From Coprothermobacter sp. (GTDB lineage: Bacteria; Caldisericota; Caldisericia; Cryosericales; Cryosericaceae), in NCBI GenBank assembly GCA_013824685.1, contig PNOG01000005.1:62001-126000 (forward strand): a stretch of 64,000 nt of DNA. The letters run 5' to 3'. Positions 54,714 through 63,392 of this stretch are shown piece after piece. The stretch's first letter is position 1, and each line of letters opens with the position of its first letter. The notes under the pieces were generated by a model. It had not been told where the DNA came from. It worked only from the letters and a program-made list of their open reading frames with translations, and searched no databases. Made by a program: the position numbers and the translations under genes.

Positions 54714-56597
54714 GTGTCGAATGGACTGCCAATGACTGGAACGACAATTGACAACAGTCGCGAGTATCAGGATATTCTCGCTTCCGCATCGACGCGAATC
54801 TGCGTTGTCGCGGGACCAGGAAGCGGAAAGACGAAGAGAGTCTTAGTGCCAAAAGCGAAACAACTGATCTCGGACCCTCGAATTGGCATAGACGAAGTCC
54901 TTATGATTACTTTCTCGCGTCTGTCCGCGAAAGACCTGAAGGATCAGGTACGAGATCTCGAAAGGGTCCCTCGCGCGTGCACACTTCATTCCTTCTGTCT
55001 CTCCTTTCTCCTGTCCGAGGACAATCACGATATCAGAAGCCGAATAGAAACGATAGTTCTGCCGTTCGAGAAACGCGTGATGATCTGCGATCTTGCAGGG
55101 CTTGTTCCGGGAACAGACAAACGACGTCTGGCCCAGATGCTGGACAGGTTCAGCGCCGGTTGGGCGACACAACCGCACGACAGTGTGTTCAACGAGGACG
55201 ATAGCGAAATACGATTCAGGGCAGCGGTGGTGAATTGGCTGGGCGAGTACGAAGCAGCGATGATGGAAGAAGTCGTGTACAACGCCGTGGATTTGGCCAG
55301 AAGGGTCAGATCGGACTACATTGAGACGCCCCAGTACATTCTTGTCGACGAATTTCAGGACTTGAACGTACTTGAACAGGAGTTCATCAAGATACTCGGT
55401 GCGAATGCCAAGTTGGTCTTGGTGGTGGGCGATCCGGATCAATCCATCTATAGCTTCAAGTACGCTCATCCTGACGGAATCAGGTCCTTCTCGCACGAGA
55501 ACGGCGTCGAATCTCATTCGCTGGCCTACTCTGGTCGCTGTTCCAGAGAGGTAATCAGGGTTGCCAATCAACTGTTGATACAGCTAGACCCAACAAGAAC
55601 GAGTCTGCTGCAACCGTTGCTCACTGCGAGCCAAGGGACGGTCTCCCTTGTTTCGAAGTATCGACAAGAGGATGAGTTTGGCTTCGTACTGGACAGCATA
55701 CTTCAAAGAATCCATCAGGGCATCGAGCCAAAGGAGATCCTGGTACTTGTGCCGCGCAAGCAACTCGGGCGGGATTTCGTGCAGTACGCTGAGGGACGCC
55801 GATTGCCTGCAGGCTTGACCTTGAGATTCGCTGGAGACAACGACTATTCACAGGTTGAACAGGAGAGGATTAAACTTCTAGGCGTTGTCGCGCACCCCGA
55901 CTCCCTCTTGAGAATCAGGTCATACGCTGGTTGCCCGGACGACGACAACTACGCAGAGCAGTTTCGTCAGCTGAAAAACACATATGGAAACGTACGAGAA
56001 GCTATTCACAGGGCAAATCCGGACGACTTCGACAGAAGACAGTCGAAGGTGAAAGCACTCTGCCTGCGTCTGCAGGAGATCAACAGGCTAATCGCGGAAT
56101 ACCAGAACATCAACAACATTGACGACGTCCTCAACCGAGTTATGCCGACGGACGAGGAGCAGTTGGCAGACCTCAGCGGAACTCTTGAGCAGCTTAGGGA
56201 AGAAGGAGACACAGTGAAAGCGCTGTACTCCAAGTTCCTCGACTACTCTCGTACGCAATCGACTATGGACACCAGTGTCAGAGTAATGACCATCTTCGCG
56301 TCGAAAGGACTAGATGCAGAACATGTCTTCATCATCGGATGCAATGATGGCAACATCCCTGGAAGGAATCGCTCTGCCTTTTTGACGGATCATGAGTACA
56401 AGCAGGAACAGAGACGACTTCTCTATGTAGGATTCACACGAGCCAAAGAGAGTCTCACAGTAAGCTGGAGCAGGATCATACCATTCAGGCAGTCCCTGTC
56501 CCAAGACACTGCAAGTGTCGGTACGGTCACTATTGATGGGGAGAAATGCAATCGGGTAGGGCTATCCGAATTCCTGCAGGACATTCATTTCAACTGA
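54714..56597 (+). CDS. UvrD/PcrA-type superfamily 1 DNA helicase
   Basis: 627 aa from GTG 54714 with GGAGG 7 nt upstream; the reading frame extends back into ssrA, but that cannot be real. Walker A AGPGSGKT (33-40), ILVDEFQDL (motif II), VVGDPDQSIYSFK (III), TIFASKGLDAEHVFIIG (V) and RRLLYVGFTRAKESL (VI) cover the SF1A motifs. It is probably an ATP-driven 3'-5' helicase. Composition is AT-richer than the flanking chromosome. Cargo of the ssrA island, so a defence or element role is possible; housekeeping repair is not excluded. Confidence 0.85.
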   Translation: MSNGLPMTGTTIDNSREYQDILASASTRICVVAGPGSGKTKRVLVPKAKQLISDPRIGIDEVLMITFSRLSAKDLKDQVRDLERVPRACTLHSFCLSFLLSEDNHDIRSRIETIVLPFEKRVMICDLAGLVPGTDKRRLAQMLDRFSAGWATQPHDSVFNEDDSEIRFRAAVVNWLGEYEAAMMEEVVYNAVDLARRVRSDYIETPQYILVDEFQDLNVLEQEFIKILGANAKLVLVVGDPDQSIYSFKYAHPDGIRSFSHENGVESHSLAYSGRCSREVIRVANQLLIQLDPTRTSLLQPLLTASQGTVSLVSKYRQEDEFGFVLDSILQRIHQGIEPKEILVLVPRKQLGRDFVQYAEGRRLPAGLTLRFAGDNDYSQVEQERIKLLGVVAHPDSLLRIRSYAGCPDDDNYAEQFRQLKNTYGNVREAIHRANPDDFDRRQSKVKALCLRLQEINRLIAEYQNINNIDDVLNRVMPTDEEQLADLSGTLEQLREEGDTVKALYSKFLDYSRTQSTMDTSVRVMTIFASKGLDAEHVFIIGCNDGNIPGRNRSAFLTDHEYKQEQRRLLYVGFTRAKESLTVSWSRIIPFRQSLSQDTASVGTVTIDGEKCNRVGLSEFLQDIHFN

Positions 56598-56668
56598 CCG
56601 CCGTCAGACTCGCGCGGACAGACTCGTATCGCATCTTGGCGCAGGTGAAACGTGGCAAGCAAGTCGGG

Positions 56669-56816
56669 CCTTGCCAGAGGTGAGTACCAAACGAAGAATC
56701 GCGCAGAGCTGGGCGTCGACTCCCTGCCGAGTGCAAGGCACAACAGCCGACCAGACCTGTAGCAACGCTGTTTCTAACGTAATTGGACGCGAGTTCAACT
56801 CTTGCCACCTCCACCA
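56669..56816 (+). pseudogene. Truncated, diverged 3' third of ssrA (attachment-site remnant)
   Basis: 148 nt from CCTTGCCAGAG to the encoded CCA, aligning to 54414-54558 of ssrA with a 3-nt indel and fewer than 20 substitutions. The T-arm GGACGCGAGTTCAACTC and acceptor half CACCTCC are intact. No 5' half, tag or pseudoknot precursor is present. It looks like the old attR side of an integration at ssrA, or the end of a second element. Its own terminator follows. Confidence 0.85.
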
Positions 56817-56821
56817 AAGAT

Positions 56822-56858
56822 AAAGCAGCTCACAGACTCAACGCCTGTGAGCTGCTTT
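56822..56858 (+). terminator. Terminator after the ssrA fragment
   Basis: A perfect 14-bp stem: AAAGCAGCTCACAG (56822-56835) and CTGTGAGCTGCTTT (56845-56858). It differs from the terminator of intact ssrA. Confidence 0.8.
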
Positions 56859-56911
56859 GCTGTAGAATGTGGGTGTGAATCATTTGTAAGCTTCGCATAG
56901 GGAGACGCTGC

Positions 56912-58105
56912 ATGAATACGGGAAAGCTGGATTTGTTCTATTTTGGTGATGTTGGCAAATACGATGCATTCAATCCTGCACACGTTTGCGCGCAGAAATA
57001 CGCAGCAGAGATACTCTTTCTGATAGCTTCCCATCCTCCCTATGAGCTTTCAAAAGCGGAAATTGCCAGGTCCCTGGGAGTTGAACAGGAAACCGTGCGA
57101 CCCATTATTGACTCTTTACATAGGATCAAAGCCATCGAATGCAGAGATGATACCTATAGGATTTGCTTTCCCGTATTCCTCCAGGGTGATGTCCGACAGA
57201 TGAAGGGCATACTGTCTAGTGCGCGCGATTCCATTGCAAGAACACTTGAACAGCTGAACAATCAATTGGTGCCAATAGTGCAGCGGTTTAGATGCCACAA
57301 GCAGTTTAGTGTTGGTCGAATTCTGTATCATGTGATTTGTGACTCTGTATTTGACGATATGGCGTTGGCCTACTTTGAGAAAGAGAAACTGCTATGCACT
57401 TCAAAACCACAACCGGACAATCGCGATTATCTCATTATCGGATATGAAGCCTGTGAGGAAGTCGCACAGAATAGTGACTTATTGCTTTGCAGCAGCAACA
57501 ACTATACCTGCGACGGGATCCGTTTCAACAGCTTCGGTGATTCATATGGTCGCAGAAAAGATATGTATCGCTTTACGCGCATTTTCGATTCGGAGCCCCA
57601 TGAACTAGCGCAGTTTCTTGATAGAGCCGAGGATATTGAAATGCTGCTGTCATCTGATATGGAAAGTATTGCTTCCAGGTGCAGCAGCATGGTGAAAAGA
57701 GTAATCTCGAATAATGTGTATTGGAGCGATCTAGCCGATAATGCAGAAACAGCCTTGCTGCTCTCGGAATTGGGATATATCAGCGGCAGACAAGAGAACA
57801 ATCACATATCAATGATGGTTCCTGTGTTCTATCGGGATGAGCAGCCGCTAATCATTGCAGTCGGTGACATCGTCTTGCCTCAAATAGACAATGCCGTCAA
57901 GCGAGCATTCGATTCCTTTTCAATGCGCACAGGCGATCTTACGGCAGTCAGGCATATGGTCGATATTGAAGAAATCAGCAACGAATTGTGGCATCAGATC
58001 TTCGGATTGACAAACGAGCATTTGGCTAGAACAGGGTTTGTTGACAAGCCACAACATATTGATGGACAAGGAAGATTCTTTAGAAGCATCAGAATGGAAT
58101 CGTAG
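56912..58105 (+). CDS. Uncharacterised island protein with N-terminal winged-helix-like region
   Basis: 397 aa, ATG with GGGAG upstream. I do not recognise a family. Residues of about 25-70 (ELSKAEIARSLGVEQETVRPIIDSL) look like a winged helix. The rest is a mostly helical, cysteine-containing domain with no catalytic motif I can name. Codon use and composition are clearly AT-richer than the chromosome, pointing to transfer. A transcriptional regulator or toxin-like partner of the helicase are guesses. Confidence 0.7.
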   Translation: MNTGKLDLFYFGDVGKYDAFNPAHVCAQKYAAEILFLIASHPPYELSKAEIARSLGVEQETVRPIIDSLHRIKAIECRDDTYRICFPVFLQGDVRQMKGILSSARDSIARTLEQLNNQLVPIVQRFRCHKQFSVGRILYHVICDSVFDDMALAYFEKEKLLCTSKPQPDNRDYLIIGYEACEEVAQNSDLLLCSSNNYTCDGIRFNSFGDSYGRRKDMYRFTRIFDSEPHELAQFLDRAEDIEMLLSSDMESIASRCSSMVKRVISNNVYWSDLADNAETALLLSELGYISGRQENNHISMMVPVFYRDEQPLIIAVGDIVLPQIDNAVKRAFDSFSMRTGDLTAVRHMVDIEEISNELWHQIFGLTNEHLARTGFVDKPQHIDGQGRFFRSIRMES

Positions 58106-58230
58106 AATAGTGTGGATTATGAGCGCGATCTCCACACGCATCTATTTCGTCAACATCAAACAACGAACAAAACAGCTCGCCGACGGAGGCAACACTGTCG
58201 ACCGAAGATGCAGCGACTTCCGCTTTGTGA

Positions 58231-58236
58231 TATAGT
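58231..58236 (+). promoter_or_regulatory. Possible promoter of the GNAT gene
   Basis: TATAGT preceded by TGTGA (extended -10), the same string as at 20916. No clear -35. Confidence 0.35.
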
Positions 58237-58312
58237 AAGCAGCGACGCCTGCAGAGTCTCTACGTGCCCCGAATCCAAGAAAATGCAGACGTTGAGAAGG
58301 AGAACATCCGCA

Positions 58313-58792
58313 ATGGACGATTTCAACATCAGGTATGCTGTCAAGGAAGACAACCACCAGATCTTTACCTTCATCAAGGAATTGGCTGGCTACGAGAAGA
58401 TATCGGATGAATATGTCGTCAGCGAGGAAGTACTGTTCGATTCTCTCTTTGTGAAAAAGAGCGCAGAGGTGTTGATTGGTGAAGTGGATCACCGACCAAT
58501 AGGATATGCGCTGTTCTTTGGCAACTTTCCGACCTCTCTTGGGAAGGCGGGGATCTACATCGAAGACGTCTTCATAGAACCGGAATACCGGGGACATGGC
58601 TATGGAAAGCAGTTCTTCAAGTGCATTGCGGGGATCGCTGCCAGCAGGAATTGCTCGAGGATCGAATGGGTCTGCCTGGACTGGAACGAACCCTCCAAGA
58701 AATTCTACGAGAGTCTGGGCGCCGTGCCGAGAGAAGGATGGCTGATCTACAGATTGGGAGAAGATCGTATCAGGCAACTGGCACAGGAGTAG
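58313..58792 (+). CDS. GNAT N-acetyltransferase (SpeG/thialysine-type)
   Basis: 159 aa. IYIEDVFIEPEYRGHGYGKQFFK (the acetyl-CoA loop RGHGYG at about 97-102), WNEPSKKFYESLGAV near the C-terminus. This matches the diamine/thialysine acetyltransferase branch. Substrate unknown. AT-richer than the chromosome; last gene before the second direct repeat. Confidence 0.85.
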   Translation: MDDFNIRYAVKEDNHQIFTFIKELAGYEKISDEYVVSEEVLFDSLFVKKSAEVLIGEVDHRPIGYALFFGNFPTSLGKAGIYIEDVFIEPEYRGHGYGKQFFKCIAGIAASRNCSRIEWVCLDWNEPSKKFYESLGAVPREGWLIYRLGEDRIRQLAQE

Positions 58793-58841
58793 AAACTGTA
58801 TGCTCCTGCCCAATTAGATGTCACCGACACCTCTTTCGCTT

Positions 58842-58882
58842 GAACAGAACAAACCGCCCACCGGCACCCCAGCCGGTGGGCT
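58842..58882. repeat. Direct repeat copy 2 at the right end of the ssrA island
   Basis: GAACAGAACAAACC then the hairpin GCCCACCGGC/GCCGGTGGGC (58856-58881). Only two differences from copy 1. It may be the original ssrA terminator displaced by the insertion, and it could act as the GNAT terminator. Confidence 0.8.
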
Positions 58883-58915
58883 TCTGCATTGACCACCATG
58901 ATCGGCTGCCCCTTG

Positions 58916-58924
58916 TGGTATACT
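58916..58924 (+). promoter_or_regulatory. Promoter of the NTF2-like gene
   Basis: Extended -10 TGG-TATACT, the same TGTGGTATA string as at ssrA. The transcript starts near 58931, upstream of the chosen start at 58983. Confidence 0.5.
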
Positions 58925-58982
58925 CGTGCCGTACCGGACGGGAGCAGAAGGCTGGGTCCGGGAAAAAGTGGAGGCGACGATC

Positions 58983-59363
58983 GTGGAACCCAAAGAACTG
59001 ATCACCGGGTTGTGGAACGCAATGGACAGACGGCGATGGCACGAGATCGCTGACTGCTTCTGCAGTGACGCCGCCATTTTCTGGCACAATACAAATGAAC
59101 GGTTCACGGTTCCGGAATTCGTTGAGGTCAACAGCAGTTATCCCGGGCGGTGGACGATTCAGGTCGAACGGGTCGAGGAGATCGGTGATCTTGTCGTTTC
59201 CGTGGTAGACGTGGCGTCGGTGGACGGCGGCCAGTCCTGCCATGCCGTGTCGTTCTTTGAGCTTGAGGGCGGAAGGATCAGGACGCTGCATGAATATTGG
59301 GGCGATGACGGCAGGCCGCCCCAATGGAGGATCGACAGGAAGATTGGAACGGACATCTCCTGA
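58983..59363 (+). CDS. NTF2-like/SnoaL-fold protein
   Basis: 126 aa from GTG 58983 with GGAGG 8 nt upstream; a GTG at 58926 overlaps the promoter and is unlikely. ELITGLWNAMDRRRWHEIADCF and FEVEGGRI-like FELEGGRIRTLHEYWGDD are hallmarks of the NTF2-like fold. It may bind or isomerise a small molecule; substrate unknown. Confidence 0.75.
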   Translation: MEPKELITGLWNAMDRRRWHEIADCFCSDAAIFWHNTNERFTVPEFVEVNSSYPGRWTIQVERVEEIGDLVVSVVDVASVDGGQSCHAVSFFELEGGRIRTLHEYWGDDGRPPQWRIDRKIGTDIS

Positions 59364-59394
59364 AACCAGGCCCTGGAGGCCCTGGGGTCAAGTG

Positions 59395-59943
59395 TTAACT
59401 TTCGCCGGCCACGCCCGATAAGCTACTTGGTGTTGTCCGGCAGGCGCTTCTGAAGGTATCTGGAGTGACCTCCAAATACGTTGGGCCCTCTGGAAGAAAC
59501 TCGGGCCTTGGCTTGCTGACGAAGCCCAGCTTCGCATAGAGTTTCCATGCCTTCTTGTTGTCGGGATGAGGGTCAACATACGCCTTCGTAGCCAGATTGT
59601 GGCGGAATACCTGATCAATTGAATAACTCAAAGCATATGCAGCGATTCCTTTGCCATGTGCTTCCGGGAGAACTTTGATATCCAGTATTGCCACATCATG
59701 TTCACGATCGATCTCATAATATGTCTCGCCGCAATACCCGATGTCTTCAGCGTAGATACTGTAATGTCTGCGGAAGATATCCTGATTGACCCAATTCAAC
59801 CATTTCTGGAGGCGCTCAAGCGTAACGCCTAGACCCTTCGGAAAGCCGACGTAGAACATTACGTCGCCGTCGTTCCATAGCCTCATGACATTCGGCAAGT
59901 CTGATTGATCCGTTTCTTTGATTGTGATCTTGCCTGTGTACAT
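59395..59943 (-). CDS. GNAT N-acetyltransferase (RimJ/RimL-like)
   Basis: 182 aa from ATG 59943, preceded by GGGAGGG. VLPEAHGKGIAAYALSYSI is the acetyl-CoA loop, and DPHPDNKKAWKLYAKLGFV the C-terminal motif. Substrate unknown. Not part of the ssrA island. Confidence 0.85.
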   Translation of the reverse strand: MYTGKITIKETDQSDLPNVMRLWNDGDVMFYVGFPKGLGVTLERLQKWLNWVNQDIFRRHYSIYAEDIGYCGETYYEIDREHDVAILDIKVLPEAHGKGIAAYALSYSIDQVFRHNLATKAYVDPHPDNKKAWKLYAKLGFVSKPRPEFLPEGPTYLEVTPDTFRSACRTTPSSLSGVAGES

Positions 59944-60012
59944 TGAACCCTCCCGTCTTGTCCGACTGCATTCTGGTGTGTACGATTGCTCGACGTCTCG
60001 GTATCTCCGTGG

Positions 60013-60072
60013 CCCCCGCGAAGGCGAGGACCACACGTCCAACCAATGATGGATTCCCGCACGCGCGGGAAT
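60013..60072. repeat. Two intergenic palindromes (REP-like)
   Basis: CCCCGCGAAGGCG (near 60013) resembles the palindrome after pyrD. ATTCCCGC-ACGC-GCGGGAAT (60053-60072) is a perfect 8-bp inverted repeat of a type repeated in many genomes. They lie between convergent and divergent small genes. Confidence 0.45.
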
Positions 60073-60109
60073 GACAGATCAAGGGACTCATACACGTGAG
60101 ATCGTCAGC

Positions 60110-60679
60110 TCAGAGTTCCCCCTTGAGGCCGATGGCGTCGGCGACTTCTCTCATGCCGAGAATGGTCTCCGTTATGACATAATCCAGATCCATGTTCAGC
60201 ATCGCAGCGCCCTTCTCGATGACTTCCCTGTTCACACCGGCGGCGAACCTGTGATCCTTGTACTTCTTCATGACCGATTTCAGCTCGAGGTCCAGGACGC
60301 TTCTGGACGGTCTCATGATCGCGCAGGCATTGATGAGGCCTGTCAACTCATCCGCGGTGAACAGGACCTTTTCCATGACATGCTCCGGCTTCACGTCGGA
60401 ACAGATGCCATACCCGTGGCTCATGATCGCGTGGATGTACTCCTCGTCGACGCCACGTTCCGTCAAGATCTCCCCTGCCTTGATGCAGTGCTGATCCGGG
60501 AACATCTGATAATCGATATCATGCATCAGTCCGACAACCCCCCACTTTTCCTCATCCTCGCCCAACAGATGCGCGAAATGCCGCATTGCGCCTTCGACCG
60601 CCAACGCATGGGTAATGAGGGCGGGAGAATCGTTGTACTTGCACAACAGTTCATACGCTTCGTCTCTGGTTGGTTTCAA
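60110..60679 (-). CDS. HD-domain hydrolase
   Basis: 189 aa from TTG 60679, with GGAGG 9 nt upstream. HALAVEGAMRHFA, MHDIDYQMFPD (metal-binding HD at about 53-54) and ADELTGLINACAIMRPS fit HDIG-type phosphohydrolases. Substrate unknown; a nucleotide is likely. Confidence 0.85.
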   Translation of the reverse strand: MKPTRDEAYELLCKYNDSPALITHALAVEGAMRHFAHLLGEDEEKWGVVGLMHDIDYQMFPDQHCIKAGEILTERGVDEEYIHAIMSHGYGICSDVKPEHVMEKVLFTADELTGLINACAIMRPSRSVLDLELKSVMKKYKDHRFAAGVNREVIEKGAAMLNMDLDYVITETILGMREVADAIGLKGEL

Positions 60680-60748
60680 AGTGCATTACCTCCTACGTAG
60701 ATTCAAGATGTTACAAGAATGAGGGCTGTCCCCTGTTACAGGTGCCTG

Positions 60749-61036
60749 TCACCAGGGCAGCCATCTCGCAAAACTGTATCTGAACTGGTCGGCAGCGTTC
60801 TGGTCCAGATAGTACCTCTCTCCAGAACACGCCCGGAGGACGCCGTACCGTGACAGCTTGTTCACGACAAGCCAGCCTTGGCCAAACCCGCTAAATCTCA
60901 CGAAAGGGTTGATCAGACTGTCGATTTCGTCCAGAGGGAGCGCGGTTTCCGGGCTTACGATACCCCGGTCTTCAAGCACGTTCAGGTATGCACTCTGCAG
61001 GAAGAAGAACCCGGACCCATTCGTCGTGTACGGCAT
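60749..61036 (-). CDS. Uncharacterised 95-aa protein
   Basis: ATG preceded by AAGGGGG. Charged and aromatic, with no signal peptide or membrane segment. I do not recognise it. Good ribosome site and position in an otherwise empty gap support expression. Confidence 0.6.
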   Translation of the reverse strand: MPYTTNGSGFFFLQSAYLNVLEDRGIVSPETALPLDEIDSLINPFVRFSGFGQGWLVVNKLSRYGVLRACSGERYYLDQNAADQFRYSFARWLPW

Positions 61037-61109
61037 TTCGGACCCCCTTGATCATTCCCTTCATACTGTAGCACGAACGGCAGTGGAGCGTCACAGGAGG
61101 AGAGCCGAG

Positions 61110-61901
61110 TTATGCAAGCTCTATCTCTGCAACGATCAGTGCGTGATCACTGCCCGCCTGGACAGCTTCTTTGTACAGGTAGCGGACATCTGTCACGCTG
61201 ATACCAGGCGAGACGCGGATGCTGTCGTAGCGACAGCGCAGGTACTTCCCTCTCCGCCCGCGGTGGTACGAGTCGGCAAGGGGCCCGTTGGGGTAGTACC
61301 GTACCCGGCGTTTCAGTTCTGGGGGATGGTCGACGTACCACAGGCGCAGGACGTCTTCGGTTGGCGTACCTGATCCGAGGACGAGTGCCTCTTCTTGTGT
61401 CCACCAGCGGTTCTGCTCGATGTCGGGGTGGTCCACGCGCGGGCCGTTGACGTCCATGCCCAGCACGACGGGGGCGGAGACGGTGGACAGCCAGGCTGCC
61501 AAGGCGTTGAAGTAGCCGGACCGTTCCTTCCTGCCTCGGCCGGTATTGGTGGGGGCATAGCAGGAGAGGAGCGTCAGGGCGGACTCTCCATGGGTGGCAG
61601 TAACGGCAAGCGAACGATTGGAGAGCAGTTCGTCCGGGGCTGGCAGTGCTGGCGTCAGGACCCAGTCGCTGTTGGCCGCTATTAAGCACCCGCCCCGGCG
61701 TGTTATGGACACGGGAGGGTGAGGTGGCGACCATGTGTCCGCTACGTCGCCCCACAGGTGACTGTCTGCTACGGCACGCACGGCAGACGGTCCCACATCC
61801 TGCAGGAGCAGGATGTCGGGGTGCTGGTCGGCCAGGAGTCCGAGCTGATCGGTCGGACAGGGCATGCCGCGTACGTTCCAGCTTGCGATTCGCAGTCTCA
61901 T
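61110..61901 (-). CDS. Endonuclease/exonuclease/phosphatase-family protein
   Basis: 263 aa from ATG 61901, which lies 6 nt after a -10 box (leaderless). RIASWNVRGMP at the N-terminus, LGMDVNGPRVDHPDI and SDHALIVAEIEL are the EEP motifs. The glutamate normally in the LQE motif is replaced (LLLQDVG), so metal binding may differ. DNA or phosphoinositide-type substrate unknown. Confidence 0.78.
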   Translation of the reverse strand: MRLRIASWNVRGMPCPTDQLGLLADQHPDILLLQDVGPSAVRAVADSHLWGDVADTWSPPHPPVSITRRGGCLIAANSDWVLTPALPAPDELLSNRSLAVTATHGESALTLLSCYAPTNTGRGRKERSGYFNALAAWLSTVSAPVVLGMDVNGPRVDHPDIEQNRWWTQEEALVLGSGTPTEDVLRLWYVDHPPELKRRVRYYPNGPLADSYHRGRRGKYLRCRYDSIRVSPGISVTDVRYLYKEAVQAGSDHALIVAEIELA

Positions 61902-61907
61902 GTGGGT

Positions 61908-61913
61908 AGTATA
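61908..61913 (-). promoter_or_regulatory. -10 box of the EEP nuclease gene
   Basis: Minus-strand TATACT; six nt separate it from the ATG, so the +1 is the A of the start codon. TTTGCG upstream at about 16 nt is a weak -35. Confidence 0.45.
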
Positions 61914-62002
61914 CAACGCCAGGTGCTCTCGCAAAAATGCGGGAGCGGTGTAGTCTGAACGTGACGACGGGTGGCAGAACCCGCACGACGGGAGGTAGAA
62001 CC

Positions 62003-63361
62003 ATGAGCCAGTACAATCCACAGGCAGTCATGACGCCAGAGATGCTTGAGCGGTTCAGGATGTCATTTGAGAGCGACCCGGTCAACCGGCTGGCACAAAA
62101 CGCTGTGACACGGGTGTCCGTGCATACTGCTGCCCTCAATCACGAGGCGGCGACCGGCATGGACCACACGTTCTCCGTGATGCTGCCGAGCAACGAGGCG
62201 ACGGCTCAGGAGAAGAGTGGGCGCTGCTGGCTGTTCTCCGGCCTCAACACGTTCCGCACCGAGGCAATGAAGCGCCTTGATGTCGACAAGTTCGAGCTGT
62301 CGCAGAGCTACCTCATGTTCTGGGACAAGCTGGAGAAGGCCAGCTACTTCCTCGAGAGTATCCTTTCCACGCTGTCCGAGCCCACCGATGGGCGCCTGCT
62401 GATGCACCTCTTGAGCCACCCTCTGCAGGACGGCGGCCAGTGGGACATGTTCTGCGCCCTCGTGGCCAAGTACGGCGTCGTCCCGAAGGCAGTCATGGCC
62501 GAGACGGAGAGCAGCGGCAACTCAGCGGTCATGAACGCCGTCATCACGGCCAAGCTGCGAGAGTATGCCGCCGAACTGAGGCGGATGGCAGGTACTGGGG
62601 ATGAAGAGGATGTCCTGCGCTCGCGCAAGGAGATGATGATGGGTGTGATCTTCCGCATGCTCGCCATCCATCTTGGTACACCGCCCGTCGAGTTCTTCTG
62701 GCAGTGGCGGGATAAGGGGGGTGCTTTCCACCGCGACGGTACCGTCACGCCACAGGAGTTTTTCGGGCGGTATGTCGGCGTGGACCTCGAGAACAAGGTC
62801 TGCCTCATCAACTGCCCGACGCCCGACAAGCCCATGAACCACCTGTACACGATCGGCTACCTGGGCAATGTCGTCGAGGCGAAGGGGATCCGGTATCTGA
62901 ACACGCCCATCGAGCTTTTCAAGCAGGCCGCGATCGACATGCTGGTCGCCGGCCGGCCCGTGTGGTTCGGTTGCGACGTGGGCAAGTTCGAAGAACGGGA
63001 CCTCGGCATCCTGGACCCGTTGATCTATGAGTACGACCTCGTTTACGGCGAGGGGTTCATGAGCGACAAGGCCGAGCGCATCCTGTATGGACAGAGTCTC
63101 ATGACGCACGCCATGGTGCTGACGGGCGTTGACCTCGACGGCGATGGGCATGCGCGCAAGTGGCGTGTCGAGAACTCGTGGGGAGACAAACTCGGGGACA
63201 AGGGATTCATGGTCATGACGGACGCATGGTTCGACGAGTATGTGTACGAAGTCGCCGTCAGCAGGGACTACCTTCCCGAAGACTTGGCCTCTGTCCTGCG
63301 CGAAGAGCCGACGGTCCTGCCGCCGTGGGACCCGATGGGCGCCCTGGCTGCGGCCCTGTGA
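62003..63361 (+). CDS. pepC: Aminopeptidase C (bleomycin-hydrolase family)
   Basis: 452 aa from ATG 62003, preceded by GGGAGG. Papain-like: Cys75 in GRCWLF, His in THAMVLTGV and Asn in VENSWGDK. An aminopeptidase that trims N-terminal residues. Its length fits the hexameric C1B family. Cytoplasmic, no signal peptide. Confidence 0.92.
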   Translation: MSQYNPQAVMTPEMLERFRMSFESDPVNRLAQNAVTRVSVHTAALNHEAATGMDHTFSVMLPSNEATAQEKSGRCWLFSGLNTFRTEAMKRLDVDKFELSQSYLMFWDKLEKASYFLESILSTLSEPTDGRLLMHLLSHPLQDGGQWDMFCALVAKYGVVPKAVMAETESSGNSAVMNAVITAKLREYAAELRRMAGTGDEEDVLRSRKEMMMGVIFRMLAIHLGTPPVEFFWQWRDKGGAFHRDGTVTPQEFFGRYVGVDLENKVCLINCPTPDKPMNHLYTIGYLGNVVEAKGIRYLNTPIELFKQAAIDMLVAGRPVWFGCDVGKFEERDLGILDPLIYEYDLVYGEGFMSDKAERILYGQSLMTHAMVLTGVDLDGDGHARKWRVENSWGDKLGDKGFMVMTDAWFDEYVYEVAVSRDYLPEDLASVLREEPTVLPPWDPMGALAAAL

Positions 63362-63392
63362 CACACATGAATTCGACGGGGAGGCACCAGTC

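Noticed and set aside
60651-60686. 11-residue ORF overlapping the start of the HD hydrolase
   Set aside because: Its ATG is only 2 nt from GGAGG, too close; the TTG at 60679 has better spacing.
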